Below are positions 8,182 to 16,928 of a DNA stretch of 34,523 nt, one piece after another. Position 1 is the stretch's first letter; every line of letters starts with the position of its first letter. Under the pieces are notes generated by a model. It was given only the letters and a program-made list of their open reading frames with translations, did no database searches and was not told where the DNA came from. The DNA is from Myxococcales bacterium (GTDB lineage: Bacteria > Myxococcota_A > Polyangia > JAHFDS01), in assembly GCA_023248855.1 (NCBI GenBank), contig JAHFDS010000005.1, positions 28,480 through 63,002 on the forward strand. The letters run 5' to 3'. A program made the translations under genes and the position numbers.

Positions 8182-9230
8182 GGGCCGGAAGATACTCGGG
8201 ATCGCCCCGGATCGGGCCCGCCGATGACTTCTCCGAGCAACACGGTCGCGTAGCTGCCGGGGGGCAGCGAAAAGCCGAGCCAGAGCGCGTCGCCCTCGAG
8301 CCAGGCGCGCAGACCCTCGGGGCGAACCGCGGCGGCGCGCCGGGTGCCCTCGGCGAAGCGCTTCACATGCGGATGGGCGAATGAATCCAGCGACAGGTCC
8401 GCCGCCTCGAGCAGGGTGTCCTCCTCGGCGCGCGCGGCCGAGCCCTCGGGAGGGCGCGGCATGTTCCAGCCTGGCATGGGCCCGGTCGGCACGATCTCCC
8501 AGGCATCGATGCGGGCCTGGTCGGTGGCGGGATCCGTCGACGCGAAGGGGCCGCCGGCGGGGACGCGACACAGGAGATCGCCCGCGCGCACCGTCCGCAG
8601 CGTGCCCGCCGAGACGCGCGCCTCGAGCCACGTGTTGAAGAGATCCGACTGCAGGGCCGAGATGTAAAGGCGTGCCTCGCGCGGGTCCCGCACGGTGCGC
8701 CGGCCGAGCAGGAGCGCGCGGCCGGTCTCGGCGTTGTCGCCGCGCCGGCCGAACCGCTGGGCGCCATAGAAGTTGGGCAGGCCTTCCTGCGCGAGCGCGC
8801 CGAGGAGCTGCTCGGCGCGTGCGAGCGCGTCCTCACAGGCGCCGCGCACCGCGACCTCGAAGCGATTGCCCCGCAGGTGCCCGGTCTTGAGCTTGTTGCC
8901 GTGCCGGCTGACCTCGAGGACGCGGAGGCCCGGCAGGGCGAGCGCGCGGGCCGCCTCGGGGGCGGCGCCGGGAACGCTCACCCACTGGCGCGCCACGGCG
9001 TGGCGGTCCTTGAGGCCGGCGGTGCCGCAGTCGCGCTCGGCCACCCCGAGCGCGCGCGCAATCGCGGACACGGCCTGGCGTGTGTCGAGGCCGCGCTTCT
9101 CGATCCACAGGTACGTGTGTGAGCCCTCGCCGCTCGGCGGGTACGCGGGCAGCTCCTCGACACGGAAGTCGTCGGGCGAGACCTTGTAGGCGCCGCCGGT
9201 GCGCGGCAGCTGCCCGAGGCGGCCGCTCAT
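8172..9230 (-). CDS. truD: tRNA pseudouridine(13) synthase TruD
   Basis: This 352-aa enzyme matches the E. coli TruD length. It isomerises U13 of certain tRNAs to pseudouridine. The catalytic motif AGLKDRHA is at 71-78 with the nucleophile D75. Other family blocks are the N-terminal [20 protein letters not shown], the basic [19 protein letters not shown] region and [16 protein letters not shown]. The start ATG 9230 was chosen because it begins at the family N-terminus ([13 protein letters not shown]); a longer in-frame reading adds only low-quality sequence. It sits 5 bp after the small lipoprotein stop and its end overlaps the exbB start by 10 bp, so it is inside the operon. Its function is unrelated to its envelope neighbours. 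Confidence 0.93.
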   Translation of the reverse strand: MSGRLGQLPRTGGAYKVSPDDFRVEELPAYPPSGEGSHTYLWIEKRGLDTRQAVSAIARALGVAERDCGTAGLKDRHAVARQWVSVPGAAPEAARALALPGLRVLEVSRHGNKLKTGHLRGNRFEVAVRGACEDALARAEQLLGALAQEGLPNFYGAQRFGRRGDNAETGRALLLGRRTVRDPREARLYISALQSDLFNTWLEARVSAGTLRTVRAGDLLCRVPAGGPFASTDPATDQARIDAWEIVPTGPMPGWNMPRPPEGSAARAEEDTLLEAADLSLDSFAHPHVKRFAEGTRRAAAVRPEGLRAWLEGDALWLGFSLPPGSYATVLLGEVIGGPDPGRSRVSSGPWT

Positions 9231-9235
9231 GGGCG

Positions 9236-9583
9236 CTAGCGCGGCACGCACTGGGAAATCTGGCCGGCCGGGGTGACGTAGCTCGAGCAGGTCTCCTTCT
9301 CGTCGCAGTCGGAGTCGGCCTCGCACGTGTTCTGCAGGTTCATCCACCAGCCCGCGGTGAGGATGAGGCCGAAGCCAGCGGCGAGCGAGATGGCGCCCGA
9401 ACGCTGGAAGAGGCTCTCGTTCTCGCGGCTTCCGATCGCCATCAGGGCGCCGCCCGCGGCCGCGGCGGCAGCCCCGAGGACCCCGAGGAACACCGGGCCG
9501 CGGAAGCGGTTCGAGCCGCAGCCCGTGGCGAGGACCAGGACCAGGCACAGGGTGAGGCGGGCTGCGTTCGTGGTCGAGCCCAC
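9236..9583 (-). CDS. Small hypothetical lipoprotein
   Basis: This 115-aa protein begins with GTG at 9583 (VGSTTNAARLTLCLVLVLATGC), giving a lipoprotein signal with the modified Cys near residue 22. Two more hydrophobic segments follow (about 31-49, VFLGVLGAAAAAAGGALMA, and about 65-80, ISLAAGFGLILTAGWW), so it may be inserted in the membrane rather than only tethered. The C-terminus is Cys-rich (CEADSDCDEKETCSSYV), which suggests disulfides in the periplasm. It lies 4 bp after the TPR gene stop and 5 bp before truD. I do not recognise a family. The GTG start is inferred from the signal peptide and the tight spacing. Confidence 0.65.
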   Translation of the reverse strand: MGSTTNAARLTLCLVLVLATGCGSNRFRGPVFLGVLGAAAAAAGGALMAIGSRENESLFQRSGAISLAAGFGLILTAGWWMNLQNTCEADSDCDEKETCSSYVTPAGQISQCVPR

Positions 9584-9587
9584 TGGC

Positions 9588-10319
9588 TCAGTCCTTGGAC
9601 TGGGCCATGCGGACGTACATCTGCACGCGCTTGTCCTCGGGCGCGAGCCCCGCGGCGACCTGGAACGCCGCCAGGGCCTCGGGGCGCTGGCCGTGCTTGT
9701 AGAGCGCGATGCCGAGGTGCACGTGTACGTCGACGGAGCCGGGCTGGGCGGCCCGCGCGGCCTCGAGCTCGGCGATCGCGCGATCGAGGTCGCCGGCGTC
9801 GCGCAGCGCGGCCGCCAGGCGGATGCGCAGGTCCACGAACTGCGGGGACAGGGCGAGCGCGCGCTCGAGCTCGTGCACCGCCTCGCCGGGCAGGCCGCAC
9901 GCGAGGTAGGCCTCCGCGATGTCGGCGTGCATGTTGGCGATCTTGCCGCGCGCAAACGACTCGAGCTCGGGTGCTCCCGGCGCCTTGCCGGCCTGTGCGC
10001 CCGAGCCGGCGAGCGCCCGCGCGTAGACCTCCTTGGCGCGGTCGTACTTGCCGAGGTCGTTGAAGGTCACCGACAGGTTGAGCGCGGCCTCCGTGTAGCG
10101 CGGGTTGATGCGCAGCGCCTCCTCGAACGATTGCCTGGCCTCGCGGAAGCGCGCCTGCGCGTGGAAGATCACCCCGAGCATGTTGTGCACATCGGCGAAC
10201 CTGGCGCCCTCGGCGTCGCGCGCCACGCGCGTGAGCAACTGCTCGGCGGTGGCGTAATCGCCGCTCGCGTAGCGCTCGCGGCCCTGCTGGAGGACGGTCA
10301 GAAGCTGGCTGTCCATCAT
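9588..10319 (-). CDS. TPR-repeat protein
   Basis: This 243-aa protein has no signal peptide or membrane helix and is made almost entirely of TPR units (about 8-40, 42-75, 76-108, a linker, then 125-235). Examples are RYASGDYATAEQLLTRVARD, RYTEAALNLSVTFNDLGKYD and SVDVHVHLGIALYKHGQRPE. A Gly/Ala/Pro linker (about 109-125) divides two arrays. The first of two consecutive ATGs (10319) overlaps the bamD stop in an ATGA, so it is translated with bamD; the second ATG at 10316 is an equally possible start. It is probably a cytoplasmic scaffold. Its coupling to bamD suggests involvement in envelope assembly, which is inference. Confidence 0.8.
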   Translation of the reverse strand: MMDSQLLTVLQQGRERYASGDYATAEQLLTRVARDAEGARFADVHNMLGVIFHAQARFREARQSFEEALRINPRYTEAALNLSVTFNDLGKYDRAKEVYARALAGSGAQAGKAPGAPELESFARGKIANMHADIAEAYLACGLPGEAVHELERALALSPQFVDLRIRLAAALRDAGDLDRAIAELEAARAAQPGSVDVHVHLGIALYKHGQRPEALAAFQVAAGLAPEDKRVQMYVRMAQSKD

Positions 10320-11302
10320 CCCCTCGAGGGTGGCGGCGGCGGCGCGGGCGGCGGCGGCGTCCCTGGTGCGGGCGCGGCCTTGGGCGCCTCCTCCGGTGCC
10401 TTCTTGACCTCGGGCAACGCCGGCAGGCCGGCCGGCGACAGCCTCGGCGCGGGGCTCTGCGGCAGGCTCTCGAGCCGCACCAAGAGGCGCTTGGCGCGGC
10501 GGCCGGCCGGCGTCTTCGGGTACCGGGTGGCGAGCTGGCTGAAGGCCTCCCTGGCGCGCGGCAGGTCGCGCAGGTCGAAGTACGCCTCGCCCAGCAAGAG
10601 CAGCGCCTCGTGCTCGAGGCCGGTCGGTCCGAACTTCTCGAGCACGGTGCGGGCGCGCCAGAGCGCGGCGCGCGGGTGCGGCTGCGTCTGGGTGATGCCC
10701 GAGAGGTAGAAGCGCCCGATCCCGAGCTCGTGCTGCGCCAGCATGCGCGCGCACTCGGTGCGGTACTTGCGCGCGGTCTTGACGAGCGACCTCGTGACTG
10801 GCATGCCGCTCGGCCCGTAGCGCTCGAGGAACGAGTCGAGCTCGCGCAGCGCGTCGATGGTCGGCGACTGGTCCATCTCGTGGCTCGGCGGCGTGATCCA
10901 CCACTCGTCGGGGACCTGCTTGTAATACGACTCGCCGATCTTGAAGGCGACGTAACCGGTGTCGACCTTCTCGTGCGTCGGGTGCGAGCGCGCAAAGGTG
11001 CGGTAGCCGTCCACCGCCTCCGTGAAGCGATCCCGCGCGTAGTTGAGGTCGGCGATGGCGAGCTCGGACAGGGTGGCGTACTTGGAGAACGGGAACTGCG
11101 TGCGCACGCGGGTGAAGTAGCCCATCGCCTCGGGGTAGTTGTCGTCCTTGAGCTCCTCGAGGCCTTTTTCGTAGTTGCGCCGGGCGCTGCCGCTGTAGAC
11201 GGTCTCGCCCTTGACCTGCTGCTTGCCCTTGACGTCCTCGGACGCACAGCCCGCCGGCCAGGCGCCGAGAAACACGAACAGAAGCGGAATCATGCGAGAC
11301 AT
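10316..11302 (-). CDS. bamD: BamD/YfiO-family outer-membrane assembly lipoprotein
   Basis: This 328-aa lipoprotein starts MSRMIPLLFVFLGAWPAGC, with the lipobox Cys near 19. An ATG three codons later at 11293 is also possible. It contains the BamD-type TPR array: NYEKGLEELKDDNYPEAMGY, RTQFPFSKYATLSELAIADL, a YRTFARSHPTHEKVDTGYV block, and LAQHELGIGRFYLSG. BamD is the essential lipoprotein partner of BamA in inserting beta-barrel proteins into the outer membrane. It is longer than the E. coli protein (about 245 aa) because of a C-terminal Pro/Ala-rich tail from about 280 on, ending in runs of prolines. It heads the minus-strand operon and is divergent from the VWA lipoprotein at 11420. Confidence 0.85.
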   Translation of the reverse strand: MSRMIPLLFVFLGAWPAGCASEDVKGKQQVKGETVYSGSARRNYEKGLEELKDDNYPEAMGYFTRVRTQFPFSKYATLSELAIADLNYARDRFTEAVDGYRTFARSHPTHEKVDTGYVAFKIGESYYKQVPDEWWITPPSHEMDQSPTIDALRELDSFLERYGPSGMPVTRSLVKTARKYRTECARMLAQHELGIGRFYLSGITQTQPHPRAALWRARTVLEKFGPTGLEHEALLLLGEAYFDLRDLPRAREAFSQLATRYPKTPAGRRAKRLLVRLESLPQSPAPRLSPAGLPALPEVKKAPEEAPKAAPAPGTPPPPAPPPPPSRG

Positions 11303-11331
11303 GCGGCGCGGCGGAGCATACACCGACCCGT

Positions 11332-11355
11332 CGTGCTCGTGCTCGTGCTCGTGCT
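11332..11355. repeat. Hexamer tandem repeat (cgtgct, 4 copies) in a divergent gap
   Basis: Four perfect copies of cgtgct, with a partial extra unit, lie in the 117-bp gap between the divergent bamD and VWA genes. Copy-number change here would alter promoter spacing for either gene. No clear sigma70 promoter could be fixed in this gap. Confidence 0.6.
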
Positions 11356-11419
11356 GTGCTCGATCCGGAGCCGGGCTGAGCGTTACCCGGAGCTTGCTAC
11401 ACTGCGGCCGGAGGTGCGG

Positions 11420-13384
11420 ATGCGGTCGTCGTGGCTCGTCCTGGTTCTCGGTGTGGTGCTCGGGTCCTGTGGTGGCAACAAGCCGGCCGACGTCGCCCAC
11501 GCGCCACCGCCACCACCCCCGAGGGATCCGGGCTCCGCCTCGAGCGCGGTCGCCGACAAGAAAGAGGGCGCCCCCGAGACCATCCACGGCGCTGCCGAGG
11601 AATCCGGCAAGGCGAACAAGGCGGCCGAGCCCCCTCCTCCTCCGCCCCCCGCGATGGAGCCGGAGCCTGAGCGCCACCGGACGATCGACGCGATCGACGA
11701 CAAGGGCGGGGATCGGAAGGCCGCGGGTGGAGGCAAGAAGAAGGGCAAGTCGGGGGGAGGCAAGCCGGACAAGCCGGCCGACTCGACGACCGCGTCCCCG
11801 AGCACCATGCTGCCCGCCGAGGCCCCGAGCGCACCCGCTCGGCCGGCCGCTCCGACCGCGGGCCCGGTGCGCGCCGGCTCGGCGGATGACAACCTGCAGT
11901 TCAACGCGTTTCTGCGCTTTGTCGACGAGAACGTGGGCCTCGGGATCCGAAACGACGTCAGCCGGCGCGTGATGGTGCGGGTCACCGACCAGGATGGCCT
12001 GCCGCTGCCGGACGCCGCCGTCGACGTGATGGATCGGGGCAAGCGGGTGGTCGAGCGGCGCACCTACGCCGATGGGCGCACCATGCTGTTCCCATCGGAG
12101 CTGCCGGCGCTCTCGGGGCAGGGCACCCGGTTGTCCGTGTCGTGGAACGGCAAGCGCGTGGACGCCGGCGTGGGTTGGTCAGCGCACCATGCGCTCGACG
12201 TGCGGTTCCCGATCGCGCGCGGGGCGTTCCAGCAGGTGCCGCTCGACCTGGCGTTCGTCCTCGATACGACGGGCTCGATGGGCGACGAGATCGAGGCGCT
12301 CAAGAAGACCCTCGACCAGATCAACTTCCAGATCACAAACCTCTCGCCGAGGCCCGACGTGCGCTTCGGCATGGTGCTGTTCCGAGACCACGGCGACGAC
12401 TACGTCACGCAAGTGGTCGACTTCACGTCGTCGCTTTCGCAGTTCCAGCGCAGGCTCGCCAGCGTCGAGGCGGGCGGAGGCGGCGACACGCCCGAGGACG
12501 TGCAGGCCGGGCTCGACGACGCGATGCGAAAGCTCAGGTGGCGCGAGCGCGGGGTCAAGGTGGCCTTCCTGATCGGGGACGCGGCGCCGCACCTCGACTA
12601 TGGCCAGAGCTTCACCTACGTGCACGCCATGCGCGAGGCCGCCCGGCGCGCCATCAAGATCGCCACCATCGGCGCCTCGGGGCTCGATCGCCCGGCCGAG
12701 ATCGTGTGGCGGCAGCTCGCGCAGTACACGATGGCGCCGTTCGTGTTCCTCACCTACGGCGAAAAAGGCGACTCCGAGGGCGGCGCGGCCTCGTCGGTGA
12801 GCCACCACATCGGTTCGAACTGGGTGGCCGAGAACCTCGACGCGATCATCGTGCGCCTGGTCAAGACCGAGCTCTCGCACTACTCGAAGACCGGCTCGCC
12901 GCCGCGCGAGGACTTCTTCGAGGCCAGCCGCGGCAAGGGACCGAGCGACGACGTGCTCTCCGACCTGTTCCGGCAATCGGTGCAGCAGCTGACCGACTAC
13001 TGTGTGCACAAGCTCGACGATCGGACCCCCACGGTGGTGGCGAGCCTGGCCGCGCCAGACGCGGCGCTCGGAAGGCTCGCCGGCAAGCTCGAGACCCAGC
13101 TCCAGCTGGGCCTGTCGCGCACGCGGTCGTTCCAGCTGGTCGAGGGCGCGCAGACCGACAAGCTGCGTCAGGTGCTCAAGACGCAGAGCACGCTCTCGTA
13201 CGACGAGACGCGCATGGTCGCGCTCGGCAAGCTCGTGCCCGCCAAGCTCGCGGTCCTCTCCCAGCTGTCCCGCGGTGGCCCCGGCCGCCTCGAGCTCGTC
13301 GTCAAGCTCGTCCACCTCGGCTCCGGCGAGATCCTCTCCATGTCGCTGCTCAAGATCGACGAGTCCCTCCTCGCCGCCCGATGA
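11420..13384 (+). CDS. VWA-domain lipoprotein with probable LpoB/CsgG-like C-terminal domain
   Basis: This 654-aa protein starts at ATG 11420, 6 nt after a good Shine-Dalgarno (ggagg, 11409-11413). It begins MRSSWLVLVLGVVLGSC, a lipoprotein signal with Cys 17. A long disordered Pro/Lys/Gly-rich linker spans about 20-155. A beta-rich domain follows at about 157-270 and a VWA domain at about 275-480. The MIDAS is DTTGS (282-286), with the Thr of GDTPED near 357 and GDAAP near 387. The last 100 residues (about 555-654: KLETQLQLGLSRTRSFQLVE, VALGKLVPAKLAVLSQLSR, VKLVHLGSGEILSMSLLKID) resemble the LpoB/CsgG/FlgO lipoprotein fold; this is a weak pattern match. Its stop overlaps the next lipoprotein start (ATGA), so the two probably act together at the outer membrane. 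Confidence 0.78.
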   Translation: MRSSWLVLVLGVVLGSCGGNKPADVAHAPPPPPPRDPGSASSAVADKKEGAPETIHGAAEESGKANKAAEPPPPPPPAMEPEPERHRTIDAIDDKGGDRKAAGGGKKKGKSGGGKPDKPADSTTASPSTMLPAEAPSAPARPAAPTAGPVRAGSADDNLQFNAFLRFVDENVGLGIRNDVSRRVMVRVTDQDGLPLPDAAVDVMDRGKRVVERRTYADGRTMLFPSELPALSGQGTRLSVSWNGKRVDAGVGWSAHHALDVRFPIARGAFQQVPLDLAFVLDTTGSMGDEIEALKKTLDQINFQITNLSPRPDVRFGMVLFRDHGDDYVTQVVDFTSSLSQFQRRLASVEAGGGGDTPEDVQAGLDDAMRKLRWRERGVKVAFLIGDAAPHLDYGQSFTYVHAMREAARRAIKIATIGASGLDRPAEIVWRQLAQYTMAPFVFLTYGEKGDSEGGAASSVSHHIGSNWVAENLDAIIVRLVKTELSHYSKTGSPPREDFFEASRGKGPSDDVLSDLFRQSVQQLTDYCVHKLDDRTPTVVASLAAPDAALGRLAGKLETQLQLGLSRTRSFQLVEGAQTDKLRQVLKTQSTLSYDETRMVALGKLVPAKLAVLSQLSRGGPGRLELVVKLVHLGSGEILSMSLLKIDESLLAAR

Positions 13385-14208
13385 CCGCCCCCTTCGTGTC
13401 CGCCATCGCCCGTCGCCCGTCGCCCGTCGCCCGTCGCCTGTCGCCTGTCCTCCTCCTCCTCGTCTCCTGCGCCACCTCCCGCTCGCCTCGCCCGGCGTGG
13501 ATCGAGCGCCCGAACCTCGAGCACCCGGAGCTGTTCGTCGCGACCGGCTCGTGCCTCGGGCAGCCGTCCGCGCCGCATGGCCACGCCTGCGCCGTGCGCG
13601 ACGCGCGGGAGCGTCTGTTCGGCGCGCTCGGCCTGCCGCCCGAGACGCTGCCGGGCGAGCGCCTTTTGGAATCGCACCTCGAGACGCGCGAGTCGGGCGG
13701 CACACCGGTGACCGACGTCTGGGTGCTGCTCGGGGTGCCACGACCCGAGGTCGCCTGCTCACGGGCGCGCGCCGCGCGAAGGCTGCGTCTCGGCGTGCGC
13801 TGCACCTGGCAGGGCGGCAGCTGCGCCGCCGAGGCGACGGCGCCGCTCGAGGCCACCATCGCTGCGCTCGGCTTCTCTCTCATGCCCACCCGACTCGAGG
13901 CCGGCGAGATCGAGCAGCGCATCCAGCCCGCGCCGCTCGACGTCGCCCCGGCGTGCACCGAGGATGCCGCGCACACCCTGGTCGTGGCCATCGAGGTGGC
14001 GCCGGCCGGCGAGGAGGGCGGCGCCTTTTACGCCCGCGGCTTCGCCAGCGCCCGCTTCTTCGATCTCCGCGCGCGGACCGCGACGCGCGTCGCCTCCGTC
14101 GGCCCGGTCAAGACCGGCGCCTTCTCCGCCCGCACCGCCGCCGACAAGGCCCTGCACGACGTGCTCGAGAGCGTCGGCCGTGAGCTCGAACCCCTGCGCA
14201 CGCCCTGA
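13381..14208 (+). CDS. LPP20-like lipoprotein with a heptamer repeat in its signal region
   Basis: This 275-aa protein starts at ATG 13381, which overlaps the previous stop (ATGA). The N-terminus contains RRPSPVARRLSPVLLLLVSC, an Arg-rich n-region and a short hydrophobic stretch ending in the lipobox Cys near 30. The mature N-terminus (RPAWIERPNLEHPELFVATG, then an AVRDARERLFGALG helix) resembles LPP20-family lipoproteins, in which a PxW segment is followed by an alanine/arginine-rich helix. The rest (about 120-275, six or more Cys) is not recognised. In Vibrio, LPP20-like FlgP sits near the LpoB-like FlgO, so this pair may have a parallel organisation; that is inference. The n-region is encoded by a 7-bp tandem repeat whose unit is not a multiple of three. 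Confidence 0.7.
   Translation: MTAPFVSAIARRPSPVARRLSPVLLLLVSCATSRSPRPAWIERPNLEHPELFVATGSCLGQPSAPHGHACAVRDARERLFGALGLPPETLPGERLLESHLETRESGGTPVTDVWVLLGVPRPEVACSRARAARRLRLGVRCTWQGGSCAAEATAPLEATIAALGFSLMPTRLEAGEIEQRIQPAPLDVAPACTEDAAHTLVVAIEVAPAGEEGGAFYARGFASARFFDLRARTATRVASVGPVKTGAFSARTAADKALHDVLESVGRELEPLRTP
13404..13445 (+). repeat. Heptanucleotide tandem repeat inside the lipoprotein start
   Basis: Four perfect cgtgcc-like units (cgtcgcc, 13411-13438) are flanked by one-mismatch copies on each side (13404-13410 and 13439-13445). The repeat begins about eight codons after the ATG at 13381. Gain or loss of a unit would shift the frame of the lipoprotein. Confidence 0.75.
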
Positions 14209-14221
14209 GACCCACAAAAAG

Positions 14222-14249
14222 AGGCGGATTCTCCCGCGCAAGTCCGCCT
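14222..14249. repeat. Inverted repeat (7-bp arms) after the LPP20-like gene
   Basis: The arms aggcgga (14222-14228) and tccgcct (14243-14249) surround a 14-nt loop. A run of A precedes the left arm (14216-14220), so a hairpin followed by a U-run would form only on the minus strand. No minus-strand gene ends here. A second pairing (cggattc 14225-14231 with gaatccg 14252-14258) is an alternative fold. It is probably a weak transcript-end or leader structure. Confidence 0.35.
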
Positions 14250-14274
14250 GCGAATCCGGTACTGTTCCCATCCC

Positions 14275-14946
14275 ATGCGCGCCTGCCCGCTCGCGCTCCT
14301 GACCCTTTCTGCTTGCACCCCCGCCGCGCGCGGGGAATCGCCGAATCTTCCGGTGTTTCCGCGCGCCTCCACGGTGCAGCAGGCGCTGCCGTGCGGCGCC
14401 GCGCACTCCGCCGTCCCGGCCAAGGGGAAGCGGGTCGAGCTCCGCATCGCGCCGTCGCCGGACCGGCACTGGGTGTCCGTGGGCGACCGCGGCGTCTTCT
14501 TCCACTCGTCGCCCGAGGCCGAAAAGGGCGCGTGTTTCGCGGTGGACCTGCCCACGGGCAGCGGCCCGGTCGCGTATCACGTGATCTACAAGGTCGAGGC
14601 CGAGAAGGTCGAAAACGGCGCCAGACCGGGCCTCCAGGTGGCCGAGTGGGGCGAGAAGGCCGGCGCCTTCTACGACAGCTTCCACCTCGACTGTGGCGGG
14701 CAGGCCTGCACCAAGGCCTCGCTCGAGGCGATCGCCGATCAGCACAAGGCCGCGGCGCGCGGCGTCTACGATCCTTGCGGCTCCATCCGCGTCAAGAAGC
14801 TGACGCGCCTGGCCGAGGGCATGGAGAAGGGCTCGGGCGGCTACCCCGCGGTGGCGTTCGAGTTCGACCTCCTGGTCTACGCGTTCAAGCCGCAGGAGGC
14901 GCCCGGGACCGGGTCCTGCGAGCGCAAGCGCATGGAAGTGGACTAG
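14275..14946 (+). CDS. Hypothetical lipoprotein
   Basis: This 223-aa protein begins MRACPLALLTLSAC, a short lipoprotein signal with the acylated Cys at 14. The mature part contains a beta-like region (RVELRIAPSPDRHWVSVGDR) and four further Cys that could pair in the periplasm (CFAVDL, DCGGQACTK, DPCG). I do not recognise the family. The ATG at 14275 is 66 bp after the LPP20-like gene and is preceded by the inverted repeat at 14222-14249, so it may have its own transcript. It ends 12 bp before the TTG start of mnmG. Confidence 0.7.
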   Translation: MRACPLALLTLSACTPAARGESPNLPVFPRASTVQQALPCGAAHSAVPAKGKRVELRIAPSPDRHWVSVGDRGVFFHSSPEAEKGACFAVDLPTGSGPVAYHVIYKVEAEKVENGARPGLQVAEWGEKAGAFYDSFHLDCGGQACTKASLEAIADQHKAAARGVYDPCGSIRVKKLTRLAEGMEKGSGGYPAVAFEFDLLVYAFKPQEAPGTGSCERKRMEVD

Positions 14947-14958
14947 GACCCACCGGCG

Positions 14959-16782
14959 TTGTTCACCGACCCGACGGCCTACGACGTCATCGTGCTCGGC
15001 GCCGGCCACGCGGGCTGCGAGGCCGCGCTCGCCGCGGCGCGCGCGGGTGCGCGCACGCTCCTAATGACCGCGTCACTCGACACGATCGCGCAGATGTCGT
15101 GCAATCCGGCGATCGGCGGCATCGCCAAGGGGCACCTCGTGCGCGAGATCGACGCGCTCGGCGGGGAGATGGGCCGGGCCATCGACGCGACCGGCATCCA
15201 GTTCCGGAGGCTCAACCTCTCGAAGGGGCCGGCGGTGCGCTCGACGCGCGCGCAGGCGGACAAGCGGCGGTATCGCGAGCGGATGCGCGCCGCGATCGAG
15301 GCGCAGCCGGGCCTGGCGCTCAAGCAGGCCGAGGCGACGCGATTTCGCACCGCCGCGGGCGCGATCGTCGGGGTCGAGACCGGCGCGGGCGTGGCGTTCT
15401 CGGCGCGGGCCGTGGTGGTCACGACCGGGACATTCCTGCGCGGCGTCATCCACGTGGGCGAGGCGCGCGGCGAGGGCGGCCGCGCCGGCGAGCGACCGTC
15501 GCTGGGCCTTTCGGCGTCACTCGCCGAGCTTGGCATCCGGCTCGGTCGCTTCAAGACCGGCACGCCGTGCCGCCTCGACGGCCGCACCATCGACCCGACA
15601 GGCCTTGCCCGCCAGCACGGCGACGTGCCGGCGCCGCGCTTCTCGTTCTCGACCGACCCGCGGCGCCCACCGCCGCTCGCGCAGCTCGCTTGCCTGGTCA
15701 CCTACACGAACGAGCGCACGCACGACGTCATCCGCCGAAACCTCCACCGCTCACCGCTCTACGCGGGGCGCATCGAGGGCACAGGGCCACGCTACTGCCC
15801 TTCGATCGAGGACAAGGTGGTGCGCTTCGGGGACCGGGATCGCCACCAGATCTTCCTCGAGCCCGAGGGCCTCGACACGATCGAGTGGTACCCGAACGGC
15901 ATCTCGACCAGCCTGCCCTACGACGTGCAGCTCGAGCTCGTGCGCACGATCCCGGGCCTCGAGCGCGCGGAGCTCGTGCGGCCCGGCTACGCCGTCGAGT
16001 ACGACTACGCGGACCCGCGGCAGCTCCTGCCCACGCTCGAGACGCGCGCCGTGCCGGGCCTCTTCTTGGCGGGCCAGATCAACGGCACGAGCGGCTACGA
16101 GGAGGCGGCCGCGCAGGGCCTGCTCGCCGGGCTCAACGCATGCGCCCGGGCGCATGAGAAGACCCCGCTGGTCCTCGGCCGCGATCAGGCGTACCTGGGC
16201 GTCCTCGTGGACGACCTCACCGCGCGCGGCGTGACCGAGCCGTACCGCATGTTGACCTCGCGCGCCGAGCTGCGGCTGCTCCTGCGCGAGGACAACGCCG
16301 ACGAGCGGCTGACCCCCTTCGGCCGCGCCGCGGGTCTGGTCGACGACGCGGCCTTCGCGGCCTTCGAGCGCCGCAGCGAGGCGCTCTCGGGCCAGCTGGC
16401 GCGCCTCGCGGAGCGACGCCTCGACGCGCAGCTGCGCCGGCCCGAGGTCTCCTGGGCGAGCCTCGCGGCCCTCGATCCCGAGCTCGCCGCCGTGTCGCCC
16501 GAGGTGGGCGAGCGCGCCGAGGTCGAGGTCAAGTACGCCGGCTACATCGCGCGCCAGCGCGTCGAGGCCGAGCGCATCCGCCGCTACGAGGCCGCGCATT
16601 TGCCGCCGGACCTCGACTACGCACGCATCCCGGGGCTGTCGCGCGAGGTCAGGGAGCGCCTCGAATCCGACCGTCCCGATTCCATCGGCCGCGCCGCCCG
16701 CCTGCCCGGCGTGACGCCCGCGGCCCTGTCGATCCTGCTCTTTTACGCGAGGGAGAAACGCGCATGCGAGATGTCCGGCTAG
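14959..16782 (+). CDS. mnmG: tRNA uridine-5-carboxymethylaminomethyl modification enzyme MnmG (GidA)
   Basis: This 607-aa FAD enzyme works with MnmE to install the (carboxymethyl)aminomethyl group at wobble U34 of tRNAs. The FAD-binding motif is at the N-terminus ([14 protein letters not shown], about 10-23). Family signatures follow: [50 protein letters not shown] and, near the C-terminus, [11 protein letters not shown]. The start is a TTG at 14959; no ATG or GTG is available in frame before the FAD motif, so a rare start is likely. It is somewhat shorter than E. coli MnmG (629 aa) but complete. Neither mnmE nor rsmG is adjacent. The stop codon TAG lies in the left end of the inverted-repeat element, so the last residues may be element-derived. 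Confidence 0.95.
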   Translation: MFTDPTAYDVIVLGAGHAGCEAALAAARAGARTLLMTASLDTIAQMSCNPAIGGIAKGHLVREIDALGGEMGRAIDATGIQFRRLNLSKGPAVRSTRAQADKRRYRERMRAAIEAQPGLALKQAEATRFRTAAGAIVGVETGAGVAFSARAVVVTTGTFLRGVIHVGEARGEGGRAGERPSLGLSASLAELGIRLGRFKTGTPCRLDGRTIDPTGLARQHGDVPAPRFSFSTDPRRPPPLAQLACLVTYTNERTHDVIRRNLHRSPLYAGRIEGTGPRYCPSIEDKVVRFGDRDRHQIFLEPEGLDTIEWYPNGISTSLPYDVQLELVRTIPGLERAELVRPGYAVEYDYADPRQLLPTLETRAVPGLFLAGQINGTSGYEEAAAQGLLAGLNACARAHEKTPLVLGRDQAYLGVLVDDLTARGVTEPYRMLTSRAELRLLLREDNADERLTPFGRAAGLVDDAAFAAFERRSEALSGQLARLAERRLDAQLRRPEVSWASLAALDPELAAVSPEVGERAEVEVKYAGYIARQRVEAERIRRYEAAHLPPDLDYARIPGLSREVRERLESDRPDSIGRAARLPGVTPAALSILLFYAREKRACEMSG

Positions 16783-16928
16783 TGCCGCTCGGCAAGAATG
16801 TTGATGACCTCGGCCCAGGAGAAAAAGAGCTGACGCCGGTGGCCGCGGCACTCGCGAGCGCGGAGCGCGAGCAAACGAAACGCCTCGTGCTGCCCGAGCT
16901 TCCCCTGAGAGTCCTGGGTGATCGACAC
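16779..16928 (-). CDS. Possible 49-aa small ORF inside the inverted-repeat element
   Basis: A GTG at 16928 opens a 49-codon minus-strand frame ([17 protein letters not shown], then [18 protein letters not shown]) ending in TAG at 16779-16781, which shares the palindrome CTAG with the mnmG stop. About 84% of its codons end in G or C, close to real genes here, compared with roughly 63% for the plus-strand frame over the same bases. That supports coding, but the reading is confined between the arms of an inverted repeat, which can mimic coding bias. There is no obvious Shine-Dalgarno. If real it is a small soluble helical protein, convergent with mnmG and divergent from the FadL-type gene. I do not recognise it. 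Confidence 0.4.
   Translation of the reverse strand: MSITQDSQGKLGQHEAFRLLALRARECRGHRRQLFFSWAEVINILAERH

Noticed and set aside
14216-14249. Intrinsic terminator after the LPP20-like gene
   Set aside because: The T-run is on the minus strand (A-run before the hairpin on plus) and no minus-strand gene ends here.
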